Counted from the stretch's first letter, positions 35,755 to 46,295 are shown. The stretch is DNA of 64,000 nt from Sphingomonas panni (GCF_022664435.1 NZ_JAKREU010000002.1:124001-188000); one strand, 5' to 3'. The notes: a model not told the origin generated them from the sequence alone. Made by a program: numbers and translations.

Positions 35755-36972
35755 ATGACGACGACCGACGGGGCCACCAAGCGCTATCGCGCCAAACGCG
35801 ACGCCATCCTTGCCGCAGCGGCGGAGGCGATCAACGAAGCGAGTGCCAAGGGCATGACCTTCGCCGATGTCGCGCGCCGCGTCGGCCTCAATACCACCAG
35901 CGTCACCTATTATTTCAAGCGCAAGGAAGACCTTGCCGCCGCCGCCTTCGACCACACGCTCGACTGGCTGCAGGCGACGTTGGACGAATCACTGGCCGAG
36001 CCGACACCGCAGGCCCGTGTCGCGAAGTTTCTCGCCATCCATTTCGACCGACAGCGCCGGATCGAGGCAGGCGAGGAACGCCCCGTCGCCATGCTGTCCG
36101 ACCTGCGCGCGATGGAGGACCCGTTCAAGGCGCGCCTCCTGGCCGGCTGGCGCGAGGTGTTCCGCAAGACCCGCACGCTATGGGGCGAACCGCGCGACCG
36201 GATCGCGAAGGATGTGCAGGGCGCCCGCGCGCACATGTTGCTGGAGAACAGCTTCTGGCTGACTGTGTGGCTCGATCGCTACGAACCCGACCAGTATGAC
36301 CGGGTACAGGCGCGGCTGATGGACGTGTTCACCCATGGCCTTGCCGGCCCCGGCCAGCGCTGGGACCCCCAGCCGCTGCTGCTCGAACAGGCGGATGCGG
36401 AGCCGGCGCGCGACGCCTTTCTGCGCGCCGCCACGCGCCTGATCAACGAACTGGGCTATCGCGGTGCCTCGGTCCAGCGGATCGCGTCCGAACTGAACGT
36501 GACAAAGGGTTCGTTCTACCATCATCTCGACGCCAAGGACGATCTGGTCGCCGCCTGCTATCAATGCAGCTTCGACACGATCTCCGCCGCACAGCGCGCC
36601 GCCGACCGCGACGGCGGCAGCCATTGGCAGCGCCTGTCCAGCACGCTCGCCACGCTGGTCGACGCCCAGTTCACCGAACAGGGACCGTTGCTCCGCACGA
36701 CCGCGCTCGCCGGCCTGCCCGGCGGCGTGCGGCAGGCGATGGTCGATCGCTCGAACCGCATCGCGCGCCGCTTTGCCGGCACGATCAGCGACGGCATCGC
36801 CGAAGGATCGGTCCGCGCCGTCGACCCGCTGATCGCCGCCCAGGCGCTGATGGCGCTGCAGAACGCCGCCTTCGACATGCGCAGCTGGGCCTCGACCATG
36901 CCGCGCGATCGCGCGGTCGGCTTCTACGCCTCGACCGTGATGACCGGTCTGTTCACCGATCCGGCGCTATAG
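35755..36972 (+). CDS. TetR-type regulator with two tandem TetR DNA-binding domains
   Basis: A 405-residue protein with two TetR units. The first HTH is 'MTFADVARRVGLNTTSVTYYF' (about 34-54). The second is 'ASVQRIASELNVTKGSFYHH' (about 235-255), each followed by a helical ligand-type domain. Ordinary TetR proteins are about 200 residues and work as dimers, so this chain resembles a covalent dimer. The two halves differ clearly, so each may bind different DNA or ligands. It is divergent from the acyl-CoA dehydrogenase operon and probably regulates it; acyl-CoA as ligand is a guess. Confidence 0.88.
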   Translation: MTTTDGATKRYRAKRDAILAAAAEAINEASAKGMTFADVARRVGLNTTSVTYYFKRKEDLAAAAFDHTLDWLQATLDESLAEPTPQARVAKFLAIHFDRQRRIEAGEERPVAMLSDLRAMEDPFKARLLAGWREVFRKTRTLWGEPRDRIAKDVQGARAHMLLENSFWLTVWLDRYEPDQYDRVQARLMDVFTHGLAGPGQRWDPQPLLLEQADAEPARDAFLRAATRLINELGYRGASVQRIASELNVTKGSFYHHLDAKDDLVAACYQCSFDTISAAQRAADRDGGSHWQRLSSTLATLVDAQFTEQGPLLRTTALAGLPGGVRQAMVDRSNRIARRFAGTISDGIAEGSVRAVDPLIAAQALMALQNAAFDMRSWASTMPRDRAVGFYASTVMTGLFTDPAL

Positions 36973-37128
36973 CGCAGCCGTTTGCGGCGCTCGGCGTCGC
37001 CTCCGATCCGGCAATGCGACGACGCACGGAAGCGATGGCCATTCGTAACCGGAGTGACCGTCTCGCGCAGGTGCCCCGTCATCGCGCGCCAAGGCCGATG
37101 CAACATTGAACGACCATTTCGCATTTTC

Positions 37129-37223
37129 GTCATTCCCGCGCAGGCGGGAATCCATAGCCGCTGACGTTTCAGCCGGATGCGCGACGCCGGCGTTTATGGA
37201 CTCCCGCCTGCGCGGGAGTAACG
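37129..37223. repeat. Intergenic palindromic repeat (family A copy 2)
   Basis: GTCATTCCCGCGCAGGCGGG then AATCCATAGCCGCTGACGTT on the left, and TATGGACTCCCGCCTGCGCG then GGAGTAAC on the right. It sits between convergent genes in the gap 36973-37267, which contains no gene. Confidence 0.75.
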
Positions 37224-37267
37224 ATGGGCATGGAGCGGTCGTTAAGGGAGCTTGAGATCAGCCGGCC

Positions 37268-38857
37268 CTAACCGGCCAGCACGCCCCGATATTCCTCACG
37301 CAGCGCGGCCTTCTTCAACTTCCCCGTCGCGCTGTGCGGCAGGGCTTCGACGACGATCACCCGGTCCGGCAGCCACCATTTTGCGACCTTCCTCGCCAGA
37401 TGCGCCAGGACCGCATCCGCATCGACTTCCATGCCGGGCCGCTGCACGACCAGCAGCACCGGCCGCTCGTCCCAGCGCGGATGCGGCACGCCGATCGCCG
37501 CCGCCTCGGCAACGCCCGGACAGCCCACCGCCGCATTTTCCAGATCGACCGAACTGATCCACTCGCCGCCCGACTTGATGACGTCCTTGGCCCGGTCGGT
37601 AATCTGCATCGTGCCATCGGGGTGCAGCATCGCCACGTCGCCGGTGTCGAACCACCCGTCCGCCGTCAGCGCATCACCGGCTTCGTCGCGGAAATAGCGT
37701 TTGATCACCCACGGCCCCCGCACCTGCAAGCTGCCCGAGGTCGCACCATCGCGCGGCAGCACCGCGCCCTCCTCATCGACCGTGCGCAGTTCGACGCCGA
37801 ACGGCACCTTGCCCTGTCGACAGACCTGATCGACCCGCTGGTCGAAGGACAGTTCGTCCCAGTCCGCCCCCGGCGCCCCCATCGTGCCGATCGGCGAGGT
37901 TTCGGTCATGCCCCAGGCGTGGTTGACCCGCGCCCCCATCCGCATCAGCCGCTCGATCATCGCGCGTGGCGCGGCCGATCCGCCGATCGTTACGACCTTC
38001 AGATGCTCCGGCGCCTGTCCGGTCGCGTCCATATATTGGAACATGGCGAACCATACGGTCGGCACACCGGCCGAATGCGTCACCCGCTCGCGGTTCATCA
38101 GGTCGCATAGCACCGCCGGATCGTTGACCGCCGAGAACACGATCTTCGCCCCCACCGCCGGCGCGGCAAAGGGCAGGCCCCATCCGACCGCATGGAACAT
38201 CGGCACCACCGGCAGGCAGACGGCACGCTGCGACAGGTCGAACTCGTCGGGCTGTAGTTCGGCGATGGCGTGCAGCACGTTCGATCGATGGGTATAGACG
38301 ACGCCCTTCGGATCGCCGGTCGTCCCGCTGGTGTAGCAGATCATGCACCGGTCGCGCTCGTCGCCCTCGACCCAGGCATGATCGCCGCTTTCGGGCGCGA
38401 TCAGCGCCGCGAAGCTGTCCGGCCCCTCTCCGTCCATGACGATGAAATGCTCGATGCCGGGCAGGCGCGGCTTCATCCGCTCGACGATGGGCGCGAACAC
38501 CGCATCGTACAGCAGCACCCGGTCGCCGGCATGGTCGGCGATATAGGCAAGCTGGTCGTCGAACAGGCGCGGGTTGATCGTATGGATGATGCCCCCCATC
38601 CCGATCACACCGTACCACGCGATCAGGTGGTGGGCATGGTTCATCGCCATCGTCGCCACCCGGTCGCCGCGCTCAATGCCCAGCCGTTCGAGCGCCTGCG
38701 CCAGTCGGCGGGCGTCGCGCGCGATCCCCGCCCAGTCGGTCCGCGTCTCGCTGCCATCGGCCCAGCGGGTAACGATCTCGCGCCGCCCATGCTCGCGCTC
38801 GGCATGATCGAGCAGCCGCGGTACTCGAAGTTCGAAATCCTGCATTCCGCCCAGCAC
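37268..38857 (-). CDS. AMP-dependent fatty-acid--CoA ligase (medium/long chain)
   Basis: A 529-residue acyl-CoA ligase with '[19 protein letters not shown]' (P-loop), '[15 protein letters not shown]', '[20 protein letters not shown]' and the C-terminal '[16 protein letters not shown]' carrying the catalytic lysine. GTG at 38857 is preferred as start because AAGGAG lies 7 bases upstream; ATG at 38845 is 4 codons further in. It resembles medium-chain ligases such as AlkK. It is a second activating enzyme for the catabolic region. Confidence 0.9.
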   Translation of the reverse strand: MLGGMQDFELRVPRLLDHAEREHGRREIVTRWADGSETRTDWAGIARDARRLAQALERLGIERGDRVATMAMNHAHHLIAWYGVIGMGGIIHTINPRLFDDQLAYIADHAGDRVLLYDAVFAPIVERMKPRLPGIEHFIVMDGEGPDSFAALIAPESGDHAWVEGDERDRCMICYTSGTTGDPKGVVYTHRSNVLHAIAELQPDEFDLSQRAVCLPVVPMFHAVGWGLPFAAPAVGAKIVFSAVNDPAVLCDLMNRERVTHSAGVPTVWFAMFQYMDATGQAPEHLKVVTIGGSAAPRAMIERLMRMGARVNHAWGMTETSPIGTMGAPGADWDELSFDQRVDQVCRQGKVPFGVELRTVDEEGAVLPRDGATSGSLQVRGPWVIKRYFRDEAGDALTADGWFDTGDVAMLHPDGTMQITDRAKDVIKSGGEWISSVDLENAAVGCPGVAEAAAIGVPHPRWDERPVLLVVQRPGMEVDADAVLAHLARKVAKWWLPDRVIVVEALPHSATGKLKKAALREEYRGVLAG

Positions 38858-38891
38858 GCGCGCTCTCCTTCGCGAACGGGGCATAGTGCCC

Positions 38892-41800
38892 CTATCCTAC
38901 GGCGGCGAGCGGTGCCTTCACCGTATCGAACGCCGAACTGGCAACACCTTGCAGCCTGGCGACGCGTTCGGCAAGCTCGCCATCGATCCGAAAATCACGG
39001 CCCAGGCATACCCGTGCTTCGATTCCGTTGGCGGCGGGCACCGAAACCCAGATTTCGCCCCGCGCGCCGCGCTCATGCTGGACCAGTCCGGCCAGTGCCG
39101 GATAGGCGGCGGGATCGTCGATGGTCAGGTCCAGCCGCAACCGCACGTCGCGCGCGATCACGTCGAACGGCTTCAACGCCTTGACCGTCGCCCGCGCGCT
39201 CTCGTCGCCCGCCCGCCGGTCCAGTTCCAGCGTGAACAGCCCGCATCCGCCGACCTTGCCCGCCGCTTCCAGGTCGTTAGCCGGCCCTTCGTCGAAACAG
39301 GTCACCGGCACCTGTCCGGTCGCGTCCGACAGCGTCGCCATCATGTACCTTTTGCCCCGCGCCGAGGTCCGCCACCGCGCATCCTCGACCAGTGCCGCCA
39401 CCGTAGCGCCGACCCGGCCGCCTTCCGGCACCGGCGTATCGGCCAGATCGGCGATCTTGCGCGCGCCATGCGCACTGGCGAGATGGGCGTAGCGGTCGAG
39501 CGGATGGGCCGAGAAATAGAAGCCGAAGGCATCCTTCTCCGCCGCGATCGCCTCGGTCAGCGTCCAATGGACGTCGGGCAGGCGGATCGCCGTCTCGACC
39601 GCGCCGCTCGCCTCGCCGAACAGCCCGCCCTGTCCGCTCGACCGGTTCGCCTCGGTCCGCTGCGCCGTCGCCATCAGCGTATCGGCCAGCGCATGGACGC
39701 CAGCGCGGTCGCCGACGATATTGTCGAACGCACCTGCCGCCGCCAGCGTCTCGATCTGGCGCTTGTTCAGCAGCTTGGGGTCGACCCGCCCGGCGAAATC
39801 GTCGAGCGACTTGTACGGCCCCTTCGCCGCGCGCTCCTCGACCATCAACTCCATCGCGCGTTCGCCCACGCCCTTCAGCGCCGACAGCGCATAGCGTACC
39901 GCCAACCCACCCTCCGGCGTCTCCTCGACCCCGAACGTCGCGTCGCTGGCGTTGATGCACGGCGGCAGGCAGTCGATCCGGAGCCGCTTCATATCGTCGA
40001 CGAAGATCGCCAGCTTGTCGGTCTGCGCATAATCGAACGCCATAGATGCCGCGAAGAACTCCTGCGGATGATGCGCCTTCAACCACGCCGTCTGGTAGGC
40101 CAGCAGCGCATAGGCCGCCGCGTGGCTCTTGTTGAACCCGTATCCGGCGAACTTGTCGATCAAGTCGAACAGTTCGTTGGCCTTCGCCTCCTTGATGCCG
40201 TTCACCTCGGCACAGCCCTTGACGAAGATCGAACGCTGCGCGTCCATCTCCGCCTTGACCTTCTTGCCCATCGCACGCCGCAGCATGTCCGCGCCGCCCA
40301 GCGAATAGCCGGCCAGGATCTGCGCGGCCTGCATCACCTGTTCCTGATAGACGAAAATCCCGTAGGTCTCGTTCAGGATCGGTTCGAGCAGGTCGTGCGG
40401 ATAGATGATCTCCTCCCGCCCGGCCTTGCGCGCGCCGAAGGACGGAATGTTGTCCATCGGCCCCGGCCGGTACAACGACACCAGCGCGATGATGTCGCCG
40501 AAATTGGTCGGCCGCACGGCGGTCAGCGTCCGCCGCATCCCTTCCGATTCCAGCTGGAACACGCCGACCGTGTCGCCGCGCTTCAGCAGTTCATAGGTCT
40601 CGGCATCGTCCCAGAGCAGGCTGTCGAGATCGACCACGACACCCCGCCGCGCCAGCAGCTCGACCGCGAATTTCAGCACCGACAGGGTCTTGAGACCCAG
40701 AAAGTCGAACTTCACCAGCCCCGCGCCTTCGACATATTTCATGTCGAACTGCGTCACCGGCATGTCGGAACGCGGATCGCGGTACAGCGGCACCAGCTGC
40801 GCCAATGGCCGGTCGCCGATCACCACACCAGCCGCGTGGGTCGACGAGTGGCGAGGCAGGCCTTCCAGCTTCATGGCGAGATCGAGCAGCCGGCGCACGT
40901 CCTCCTCCCGCTCATATTGCTGGTTCAGCTCCGACACGCCGTTGATCGCCCGGTCCAGCGTCCATGGATCGGTCGGATGGTTCGGCACCAGCTTGGCGAG
41001 GCGGTCGACCTGGCCATAGCTCATCTGCAGCACGCGGCCGGTGTCCTTCAGCACCGCGCGCGCCTTCAGCTTCCCGAAGGTGATGATCTGCGCCACCTGA
41101 TCGCGGCCATATTTCTGCTGGACGTAGCGGATGACCTCGCCACGCCGCGTTTCGCAGAAGTCGATGTCGAAGTCGGGCATCGACACGCGTTCCGGGTTCA
41201 GGAATCGTTCGAACAGCAGCCCCAGCTTGATCGGGTCGAGATCGGTGATGGTCAACGCCCATGCGACCGCCGAGCCTGCACCCGAACCACGCCCCGGCCC
41301 GACCGGAATGTCGTGGTCCTTCGCCCATTTGATGAAGTCGGCGACGATCAGGAAATATCCCGGGAACCCCATCTGGCAGATGACGTCCAGTTCGAAGTCC
41401 AGCCGACTGAAATAGTCAGGGAACCGCGCGACCAGTTCGTCCTCGGACAATTCCGGGGTGGTGCCGGTGGCCGCCGGGGCCGGCGCATCCTCCCACGGCG
41501 CGGGGGCTTCCACCGCCACTTCGGCCTGCACCATGCCCGCTTCCAGCGCGACGATCTTGCGCAGGCGATCGACCAGCCCGGCACGCGAATCGGCACGCAG
41601 CTTCAGCGCCTCGCCCTCACGATCGCCGGCAAGGCTGGGCAGGATCGGCTTGCGCTTGGGGGCCGCCACCGCACAACGCTGCGCGACGACCAGCGTGTTC
41701 GCCAACGCCTCCGGCAGGTCGGCGAACATCTCCTGCATGACGGTTGCCGGCTTCAGCCACGCCTCGGGCGACGAGCGCTGGCGATCCTCGCTCGCGACAT

Positions 41801-42482
41801 AGCTCGACGATGCGATGCACAGCATCGCGTCATGCGCGTCGTGGAAATCCGCCTCGGCGAAACAGCACGGATTGGTCGCGACCAGCGGCAGGTCCCGGGC
41901 ATATGCCAGGTCTAGCAGATGCGGCTCCGCGCGCTGCTCCACCGCCTCGCCCCGCCGCGCCAGCTCGATATAGAGCCGGTCGCCGAACAATGCCTGCAAC
42001 CGGTCGGCATAGGCGAGCGCTTCGTCCTCACGACCGGCGGCGAACAATCGCGCCAGCGCGCCGTCGCCGGCACCGGTCAGCGCGACCAGCCCGTCGCTGC
42101 GCCCGATCAGCGCATCGATCGGCACATGCGCCGGAATTTCGACCGGCCGGTCGAGATGCGCCATCGACACCAGCGCACATAGATTGTCGTAGCCCCGTGC
42201 ATCCTGCGCGAACAGCGGCAGCCAGTCGATCTCCGGCTCGTGCCCCTCGACCCCGCCCGGCCGTGCGACGGCCAGCAGCGTGCCGACCACCGGCTGCACG
42301 CCCTGATCCTTGCACGCGTCCGAAAACGCCATCGCGGCATAGAGGCCGTTGCGATCCGACAGACCGGCGGCGGGAAAGCCCAGCTTGCGTGCGACCTTGG
42401 CGATCGCCTTGGGGTCGATCGCGCCTTCCAGCATCGTGAAGGACGAGAAGATACGAAGCGGTACGAACCCGGAATGCGCCAT
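38892..42482 (-). CDS. dnaE: DNA polymerase III alpha subunit
   Basis: A 1196-residue C-family replicative polymerase, full length for DnaE. A PHP domain opens the protein ('FVPLRIFSSFTMLEGA'), in which the usual metal-binding His-x-His is replaced, as in many inactive PHP domains. The polymerase active site has 'GPGRGSGAGSAVAWAL' and the aspartates of 'MPDFDIDFCETRRGEVIRY'. The helix-hairpin-helix and OB-fold parts follow. The ATG at 42482 is chosen because the sequence before it has no homology. It is divergent from an HdeD-like gene. Confidence 0.95.
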   Translation of the reverse strand: MAHSGFVPLRIFSSFTMLEGAIDPKAIAKVARKLGFPAAGLSDRNGLYAAMAFSDACKDQGVQPVVGTLLAVARPGGVEGHEPEIDWLPLFAQDARGYDNLCALVSMAHLDRPVEIPAHVPIDALIGRSDGLVALTGAGDGALARLFAAGREDEALAYADRLQALFGDRLYIELARRGEAVEQRAEPHLLDLAYARDLPLVATNPCCFAEADFHDAHDAMLCIASSSYVASEDRQRSSPEAWLKPATVMQEMFADLPEALANTLVVAQRCAVAAPKRKPILPSLAGDREGEALKLRADSRAGLVDRLRKIVALEAGMVQAEVAVEAPAPWEDAPAPAATGTTPELSEDELVARFPDYFSRLDFELDVICQMGFPGYFLIVADFIKWAKDHDIPVGPGRGSGAGSAVAWALTITDLDPIKLGLLFERFLNPERVSMPDFDIDFCETRRGEVIRYVQQKYGRDQVAQIITFGKLKARAVLKDTGRVLQMSYGQVDRLAKLVPNHPTDPWTLDRAINGVSELNQQYEREEDVRRLLDLAMKLEGLPRHSSTHAAGVVIGDRPLAQLVPLYRDPRSDMPVTQFDMKYVEGAGLVKFDFLGLKTLSVLKFAVELLARRGVVVDLDSLLWDDAETYELLKRGDTVGVFQLESEGMRRTLTAVRPTNFGDIIALVSLYRPGPMDNIPSFGARKAGREEIIYPHDLLEPILNETYGIFVYQEQVMQAAQILAGYSLGGADMLRRAMGKKVKAEMDAQRSIFVKGCAEVNGIKEAKANELFDLIDKFAGYGFNKSHAAAYALLAYQTAWLKAHHPQEFFAASMAFDYAQTDKLAIFVDDMKRLRIDCLPPCINASDATFGVEETPEGGLAVRYALSALKGVGERAMELMVEERAAKGPYKSLDDFAGRVDPKLLNKRQIETLAAAGAFDNIVGDRAGVHALADTLMATAQRTEANRSSGQGGLFGEASGAVETAIRLPDVHWTLTEAIAAEKDAFGFYFSAHPLDRYAHLASAHGARKIADLADTPVPEGGRVGATVAALVEDARWRTSARGKRYMMATLSDATGQVPVTCFDEGPANDLEAAGKVGGCGLFTLELDRRAGDESARATVKALKPFDVIARDVRLRLDLTIDDPAAYPALAGLVQHERGARGEIWVSVPAANGIEARVCLGRDFRIDGELAERVARLQGVASSAFDTVKAPLAAVG

Positions 42483-42578
42483 GGAAGGAACGTAACCATC
42501 CGGGGATGATTCGACCAGTGCGCCCGTCCGGAACCGCGACGAACCACACCCGTTCCGAACGTATACAGGAGGTTCCCG

Positions 42579-43115
42579 ATGACCGATTTCGCCCGCGATA
42601 CCCGCAAAGCGGCCCCCGGATGGGGCTGGACGCTCGCCTATGGCATCGTGTCCGTGCTGATCGGCATCCTCGCCTTCGCCGCGCCGTTCCCGGCGACGCT
42701 GGCGGCGACGATCGTGGTCGGCTTCCTGTTCCTGACAGGCGGCATCGCCTCGTTGATCGCGGCCTTCCGCAATCGCAGCGGGCGGGGCTATGCGCTGTTC
42801 TTCGGACTGCTGTCGGTTCTCGCCGGCGGCTATATGATCGTCCTGCCGGTCGGCGGCGCGCTGTCGCTGACGCTGATGATGATTATCTGGCTCGGCGCGC
42901 GCGGCGTCATGGAACTGGTGATCGGCATCCGCTTCCAACGGCTACGCGTCCCGATGCTGCTGCTCGGTGCGCTCAACATCGTGCTGGCGATCCTGCTCTA
43001 CACGACCGTGCCATGGTCGGCGCTGACCCTGCCCGGCTATATCCTCGGCGCCAGCTTCCTGTTCGGCGGCATCGTCGCGATCATGGGTGCGCTGCAAGAC
43101 CGGCGGGAGGCATAG
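42579..43115 (+). CDS. HdeD family (DUF308) membrane protein
   Basis: A 178-residue protein with six hydrophobic helices in three pairs, such as 'IVSVLIGILAFAAPFPATLA' and 'LLLGALNIVLAILLYTTV', the pattern of HdeD/DUF308 proteins. E. coli HdeD is linked to acid resistance; the role here is unknown. A strong AGGAGG ribosome site lies 6-7 bases before the ATG. It is divergent from dnaE and ends at a palindromic repeat. Confidence 0.88.
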   Translation: MTDFARDTRKAAPGWGWTLAYGIVSVLIGILAFAAPFPATLAATIVVGFLFLTGGIASLIAAFRNRSGRGYALFFGLLSVLAGGYMIVLPVGGALSLTLMMIIWLGARGVMELVIGIRFQRLRVPMLLLGALNIVLAILLYTTVPWSALTLPGYILGASFLFGGIVAIMGALQDRREA

Positions 43116-43135
43116 CGACGACCCCTCACCCACTC

Positions 43136-43326
43136 GTCACCCCGGGCCTCACCCGGGGTCCCGCTTCTTTCCCTGCAACTGTCGGGACAGGCGGCACCGG
43201 AATTCGAGGCGAAACCCCTGACGAAGCCCCAAGTCCGTACCCCGGCGAAGGCCGGGGCCCAGTTGGAACACGTTGGTAAAGTACGGCAAAGCCTTCCCAA
43301 CTGTACCCCGGCCTCCGCCGGGGTAC
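43136..43326. repeat. Two adjacent palindromic repeat units
   Basis: The first unit (43136-43165) carries GTCACCCCGGGCCTCACCCGG, close to the family C arm at 23826. The second is a full inverted repeat at 43237-43326 (arms GTACCCCGGCGAAGGCCGGG and CCCGGCCTCCGCCGGGGTAC). They fill the gap before the gpx gene; no ORF here is credible. Confidence 0.7.
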
Positions 43327-43383
43327 GCTGACTGTTTGGGGGATTCGGTACCGCAAGTCCTCTTCGAGCGCGGCGATTACAGC

Positions 43384-43852
43384 CTACCCCAACGCCGCGA
43401 CGACCGCCCCTTCCAGCTCCTCCGGCTTCGTCGTCGGCGCGAACCGTGTCACGCCGGACCAGAAACTTGGTAAAGTTCCACTTCACCGCTTCGCTACCCA
43501 GCACCCCCGGCGCGGCCTTCTTCAGCGCCCGAAACAGCGGCGCAGCCTCCGCCCCGTTCACATCGACCTTCGCGAACACCGGAAAGCTGACATCATAGGT
43601 CAGCGAACAGAATTGCGCGATCTCCGCCGCATCGCCCGGCTCCTGCCCACCGAACTGGTTGCAGGGAAAGCCCAGCACGGCAAAGCCCTGCGCACCGAAC
43701 TTCCGGTGCAGGGCTTCCAGCCCGGCATATTGCGGCGTGAAGCCGCATTTTGACGCGACGTTGACGATCAACAACACCTTGCCACGATAGTCCGCCAGCG
43801 TCGTCTCCGCCCCATCGGCGGTCCGCACCGGCAGGTCGTACAGGTCGCTCAT
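43384..43852 (-). pseudogene. Glutathione peroxidase, frameshifted near the C-terminus
   Basis: The frame starting at 43852 encodes a GPx fold with its active residues: C36 ('NVASKCGFTPQYAGLEALH'), Q70 ('GFPCNQFGGQEPG') and W125-N126 ('KWNFTKFLV'). Right after 'FLV' (about 43450-43458) the family sequence moves to another frame, which encodes 'VTRFAPTTKPEELEGAVVAA' and ends TAG at 43384. The open frame instead runs on into the repeat to 43037 with unrelated sequence. The span of 469 nt is not a multiple of three and fits a lost stretch of about 14 nt. The core may still fold. Its start overlaps the lolD stop (ATGA). Confidence 0.8.
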
Positions 43853-44523
43853 TGCAGCACGCCGTCGTGCAGCCGAACCACGCGGTCCATCCGCGCGGCC
43901 AGCCGTTCGTTATGCGTCGCGACCAGCGCCGCCGACCCCTGCCCCCGCACCAGCCGCAGGAATTCGGCGAACACCACGTCCGCCGTCGCCTCGTCCAGAT
44001 TGCCGGTCGGCTCGTCCGCCAGCACCAGCGCGGGCCGGTTCGACAGCGCACGCGCCACTGCGACCCGCTGCTGCTCACCGCCCGACAACTGGCTAGGCCG
44101 GTGATGCAGCCGCTTGGACAGGCCGAGCGCGCTCAACAATTCGGTCGCGCGCGCATCCGCCTCGCCCCGCTCGCTCCCCCGCACCAGCTGCGGCAGCACG
44201 ACATTCTCGACCGCGTTGAAGTCGGGCAGCAGGTGGTGGAACTGATAGATGAACCCCATCCGGTCGCGCCGCACCTCGGTCCGGCGGTTCGCGCCGGCCT
44301 TGGCGACCTGTTCGCCGCATACCAGGATTTCGCCCTCGAACCCGCCTTCCAGCAGCCCGACCGCCTGCAACAGCGTCGACTTGCCCGACCCCGACGGTCC
44401 CAGCAGCGCGACGATCTCGCCCGGCGCGACGGTCAGTTCCACGCCGCGCAGCACGTCGATCGTCGCCTCGCCCTGCGTGAAGCTGCGCCGCAGGTTGCGG
44501 GTTTCCAGAACCGGCTCAGTCAT
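43849..44523 (-). CDS. lolD: Lipoprotein-releasing ABC transporter ATP-binding protein LolD
   Basis: A 224-residue ABC ATPase with Walker A 'GPSGSGKST' (42-50), Q-loop '[18 protein letters not shown]', signature '[15 protein letters not shown]' and Walker B '[12 protein letters not shown]'. The 'FHHLLPDF' region is typical of LolD. With LolC/E it extracts outer-membrane lipoproteins from the inner membrane. It overlaps the lolC stop by 8 bases and the gpx start by 4. Confidence 0.94.
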   Translation of the reverse strand: MTEPVLETRNLRRSFTQGEATIDVLRGVELTVAPGEIVALLGPSGSGKSTLLQAVGLLEGGFEGEILVCGEQVAKAGANRRTEVRRDRMGFIYQFHHLLPDFNAVENVVLPQLVRGSERGEADARATELLSALGLSKRLHHRPSQLSGGEQQRVAVARALSNRPALVLADEPTGNLDEATADVVFAEFLRLVRGQGSAALVATHNERLAARMDRVVRLHDGVLQ

Positions 44524-45766
44524 AACGCAGCACCTGCACGGGGTCGGTATTGGCCGCCTTGAACGCCGGGTACAGCGTGGCGAGGAACGAAAAGAGCAGC
44601 GCGACCAGCGCGATAGTGACGATCTCGACCGGATCGACCTTCGACGGGAGTTCGGTCAGGTAGCGCATCGTCGGGTCCCAGATGTCGATGCCGGTCAGCG
44701 CGCCGATCCCGCCGACGATCTGCTGGCGAAAGGCGAGGAACACGAACCCCAGGATCAGCCCCGCCCCGACGCCCAGCGCACCGATGGTCGTGCCGACCGT
44801 CATGAAGATGCGCAGCAACCCGCCGCGCGTCGCGCCCATCGTGCGCAGGATTGCGATATCGCGCGTCTTGGCGCGGACCAGCATGATGAGCGACGACAGG
44901 ATATTGAACACCGCGATCAGGATTAGGATCGACAGTACGGTAAAGGTCACGATCCGGTCGACCGCCAGTGCCTGAAACAGCTCGCCGTTCAGCTGTCGCC
45001 AGTCGACGATCTGCGCGCTGGCGACATATTTGCGCGCCAGCGGGGCGACGATCTGCTCCACCTTGTCGGGATCGGTCGTCTCCAGTTCGATCGACCCGAC
45101 CGTATCCCCGCTCAGCAGCAGCGTCTGCGCATCCTCGATCGGCATGATGACATAGGCCTTGTCGAGGTCGTACACGCCGACCTCGATGATCGCGGCGATG
45201 CGATACGGCACCTGCCGGATCATCGTGCCGAACGGCGTCGTCGGCCCCTGCGGGCTGATGATCGTCAATTCGCTGCCGACCGTGACGCCCAGCGCCTGTG
45301 CCAGGCGACTGCCGATCACGACATTGCCGCTGCCCGGCGTGATGCTGCGCAGCGACCCCAGCTTCACATTGTCGCGGATCGTCGGGTTGTCGCGGATATC
45401 CTCGATCCGCATCCCGCGCATCAGGATGAACTCGGACCGACCGTTATAGGTCGCGAACAGCGGCTGTTCGATCAACGGCGTCGCGCTGGTGACCCCCGGC
45501 GTCCGCCTGGCCTCGGCAGCGATGTTGCGCCAGTCGGGCAGCTGGTTGTTATAGCCCTGGATAAGCGCGTGACCGTTCAGCCCGACGATCTTGTCGAACA
45601 GCTCGGCGCGGAACCCGTTCATCACGCTCATCACGATGACGAGCGCGGCGACGCCCAGCATGACGGCGACCAGGCTGATCGAGGCGACCAGCGCGATGAA
45701 CGCCTCCCCCCGACCGGGGAGCAGATAGCGGCGGGCGATCATCCGCTCGTAACGCGATAACAGCAT
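44516..45766 (-). CDS. lolC: Lipoprotein-releasing ABC transporter permease LolC/LolE
   Basis: A 416-residue MacB-FtsX-type permease. A first membrane helix near 25-50 ('[20 protein letters not shown]') precedes a large periplasmic domain (about 50-270) and three C-terminal helices (about 275-400). '[20 protein letters not shown]' and '[20 protein letters not shown]' are family motifs. A single permease gene is present, so it probably forms a homodimer (LolF-like), as in other alphaproteobacteria. Coupled to lolD. Confidence 0.92.
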   Translation of the reverse strand: MLLSRYERMIARRYLLPGRGEAFIALVASISLVAVMLGVAALVIVMSVMNGFRAELFDKIVGLNGHALIQGYNNQLPDWRNIAAEARRTPGVTSATPLIEQPLFATYNGRSEFILMRGMRIEDIRDNPTIRDNVKLGSLRSITPGSGNVVIGSRLAQALGVTVGSELTIISPQGPTTPFGTMIRQVPYRIAAIIEVGVYDLDKAYVIMPIEDAQTLLLSGDTVGSIELETTDPDKVEQIVAPLARKYVASAQIVDWRQLNGELFQALAVDRIVTFTVLSILILIAVFNILSSLIMLVRAKTRDIAILRTMGATRGGLLRIFMTVGTTIGALGVGAGLILGFVFLAFRQQIVGGIGALTGIDIWDPTMRYLTELPSKVDPVEIVTIALVALLFSFLATLYPAFKAANTDPVQVLRYD

Positions 45767-45894
45767 GGGGGCGGTCGATATCCTGACAGGCGAGCCGAAG
45801 TTGGCGCTGTAGGTAGGCGAAGCCGCGTCTGCAATCCATGCTGTTGCGGATTCGACACATGGTTAGCAAAACCGTAGCAAACGTGCCGCTACCC

Positions 45895-46082
45895 CGGTGA
45901 CAGATCGGCACGGGCATCCTACGACGACCACACGAAGCGCAGGCAATACAGGCCACGGTTCGGGGAGGCCAACCGGCTCCGCCCTGGAAGGGGGGAAGGG
46001 GCGTAGAAGCGGTGGCAACCAAGGGGGCTGACGAGCGATCGTCACGCAGGCGGCCGGGCTGGAAACAGTCCGGCCGTTTGCC
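45895..46082 (+). other. Candidate structured RNA in a gene-free gap
   Basis: The gap 45767-46266 has no credible gene. Within it the plus strand can form several stems (GCCAC at 45952-45956 with GTGGC at 46012-46016; GGTT/AACC inside). It ends in a strong hairpin, CGGCCGGGCTG-GAAA-CAGTCCGGCCG (46051-46076), followed by TTTGCCGTTT. This looks like a small RNA with an intrinsic terminator, but I cannot match it to a known family. Confidence 0.35.
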
Positions 46083-46266
46083 GTTTGGGGCTTCCACGCG
46101 CACATTGCGACATCCGCAACCTTCCGCCCCCCGCTCCTCCTCCGCGACTAATCGCCGATCGGCCCGTCAGTGCCAACTTCGGCATCTGGCGCCACCTTCC
46201 GCGACCCGCTTTCCCCTCCCCGACCGGTCGTCACCAAGCGCTGTATCGCGCAACCTTCGCCAACCT

Positions 46267-46294
46267 CTTGAACCCGTCGAGACACGAACCATAT
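46267..46294 (+). promoter_or_regulatory. Sigma-32 (RpoH) promoter of hsp20
   Basis: CTTGAA (46267-46272) and AACCATAT (46287-46294), 14 bases apart, match the heat-shock consensus CTTGAA-N13-15-CCCCATNT. It points to hsp20, with a start point near 46301. RpoH itself is encoded at 16118. Confidence 0.7.
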
Positions 46295-46295
46295 C

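Noticed and set aside
38886..41915. Open frame of about 1000 codons opposite dnaE
   Set aside because: Rich in Arg, His and Gln without any motif; it mirrors the dnaE codons on the other strand.
43037..43383. C-terminal extension of the glutathione peroxidase as a real domain
   Set aside because: It is translated repeat and the out-of-frame remnant of the normal C-terminus, with no domain features.
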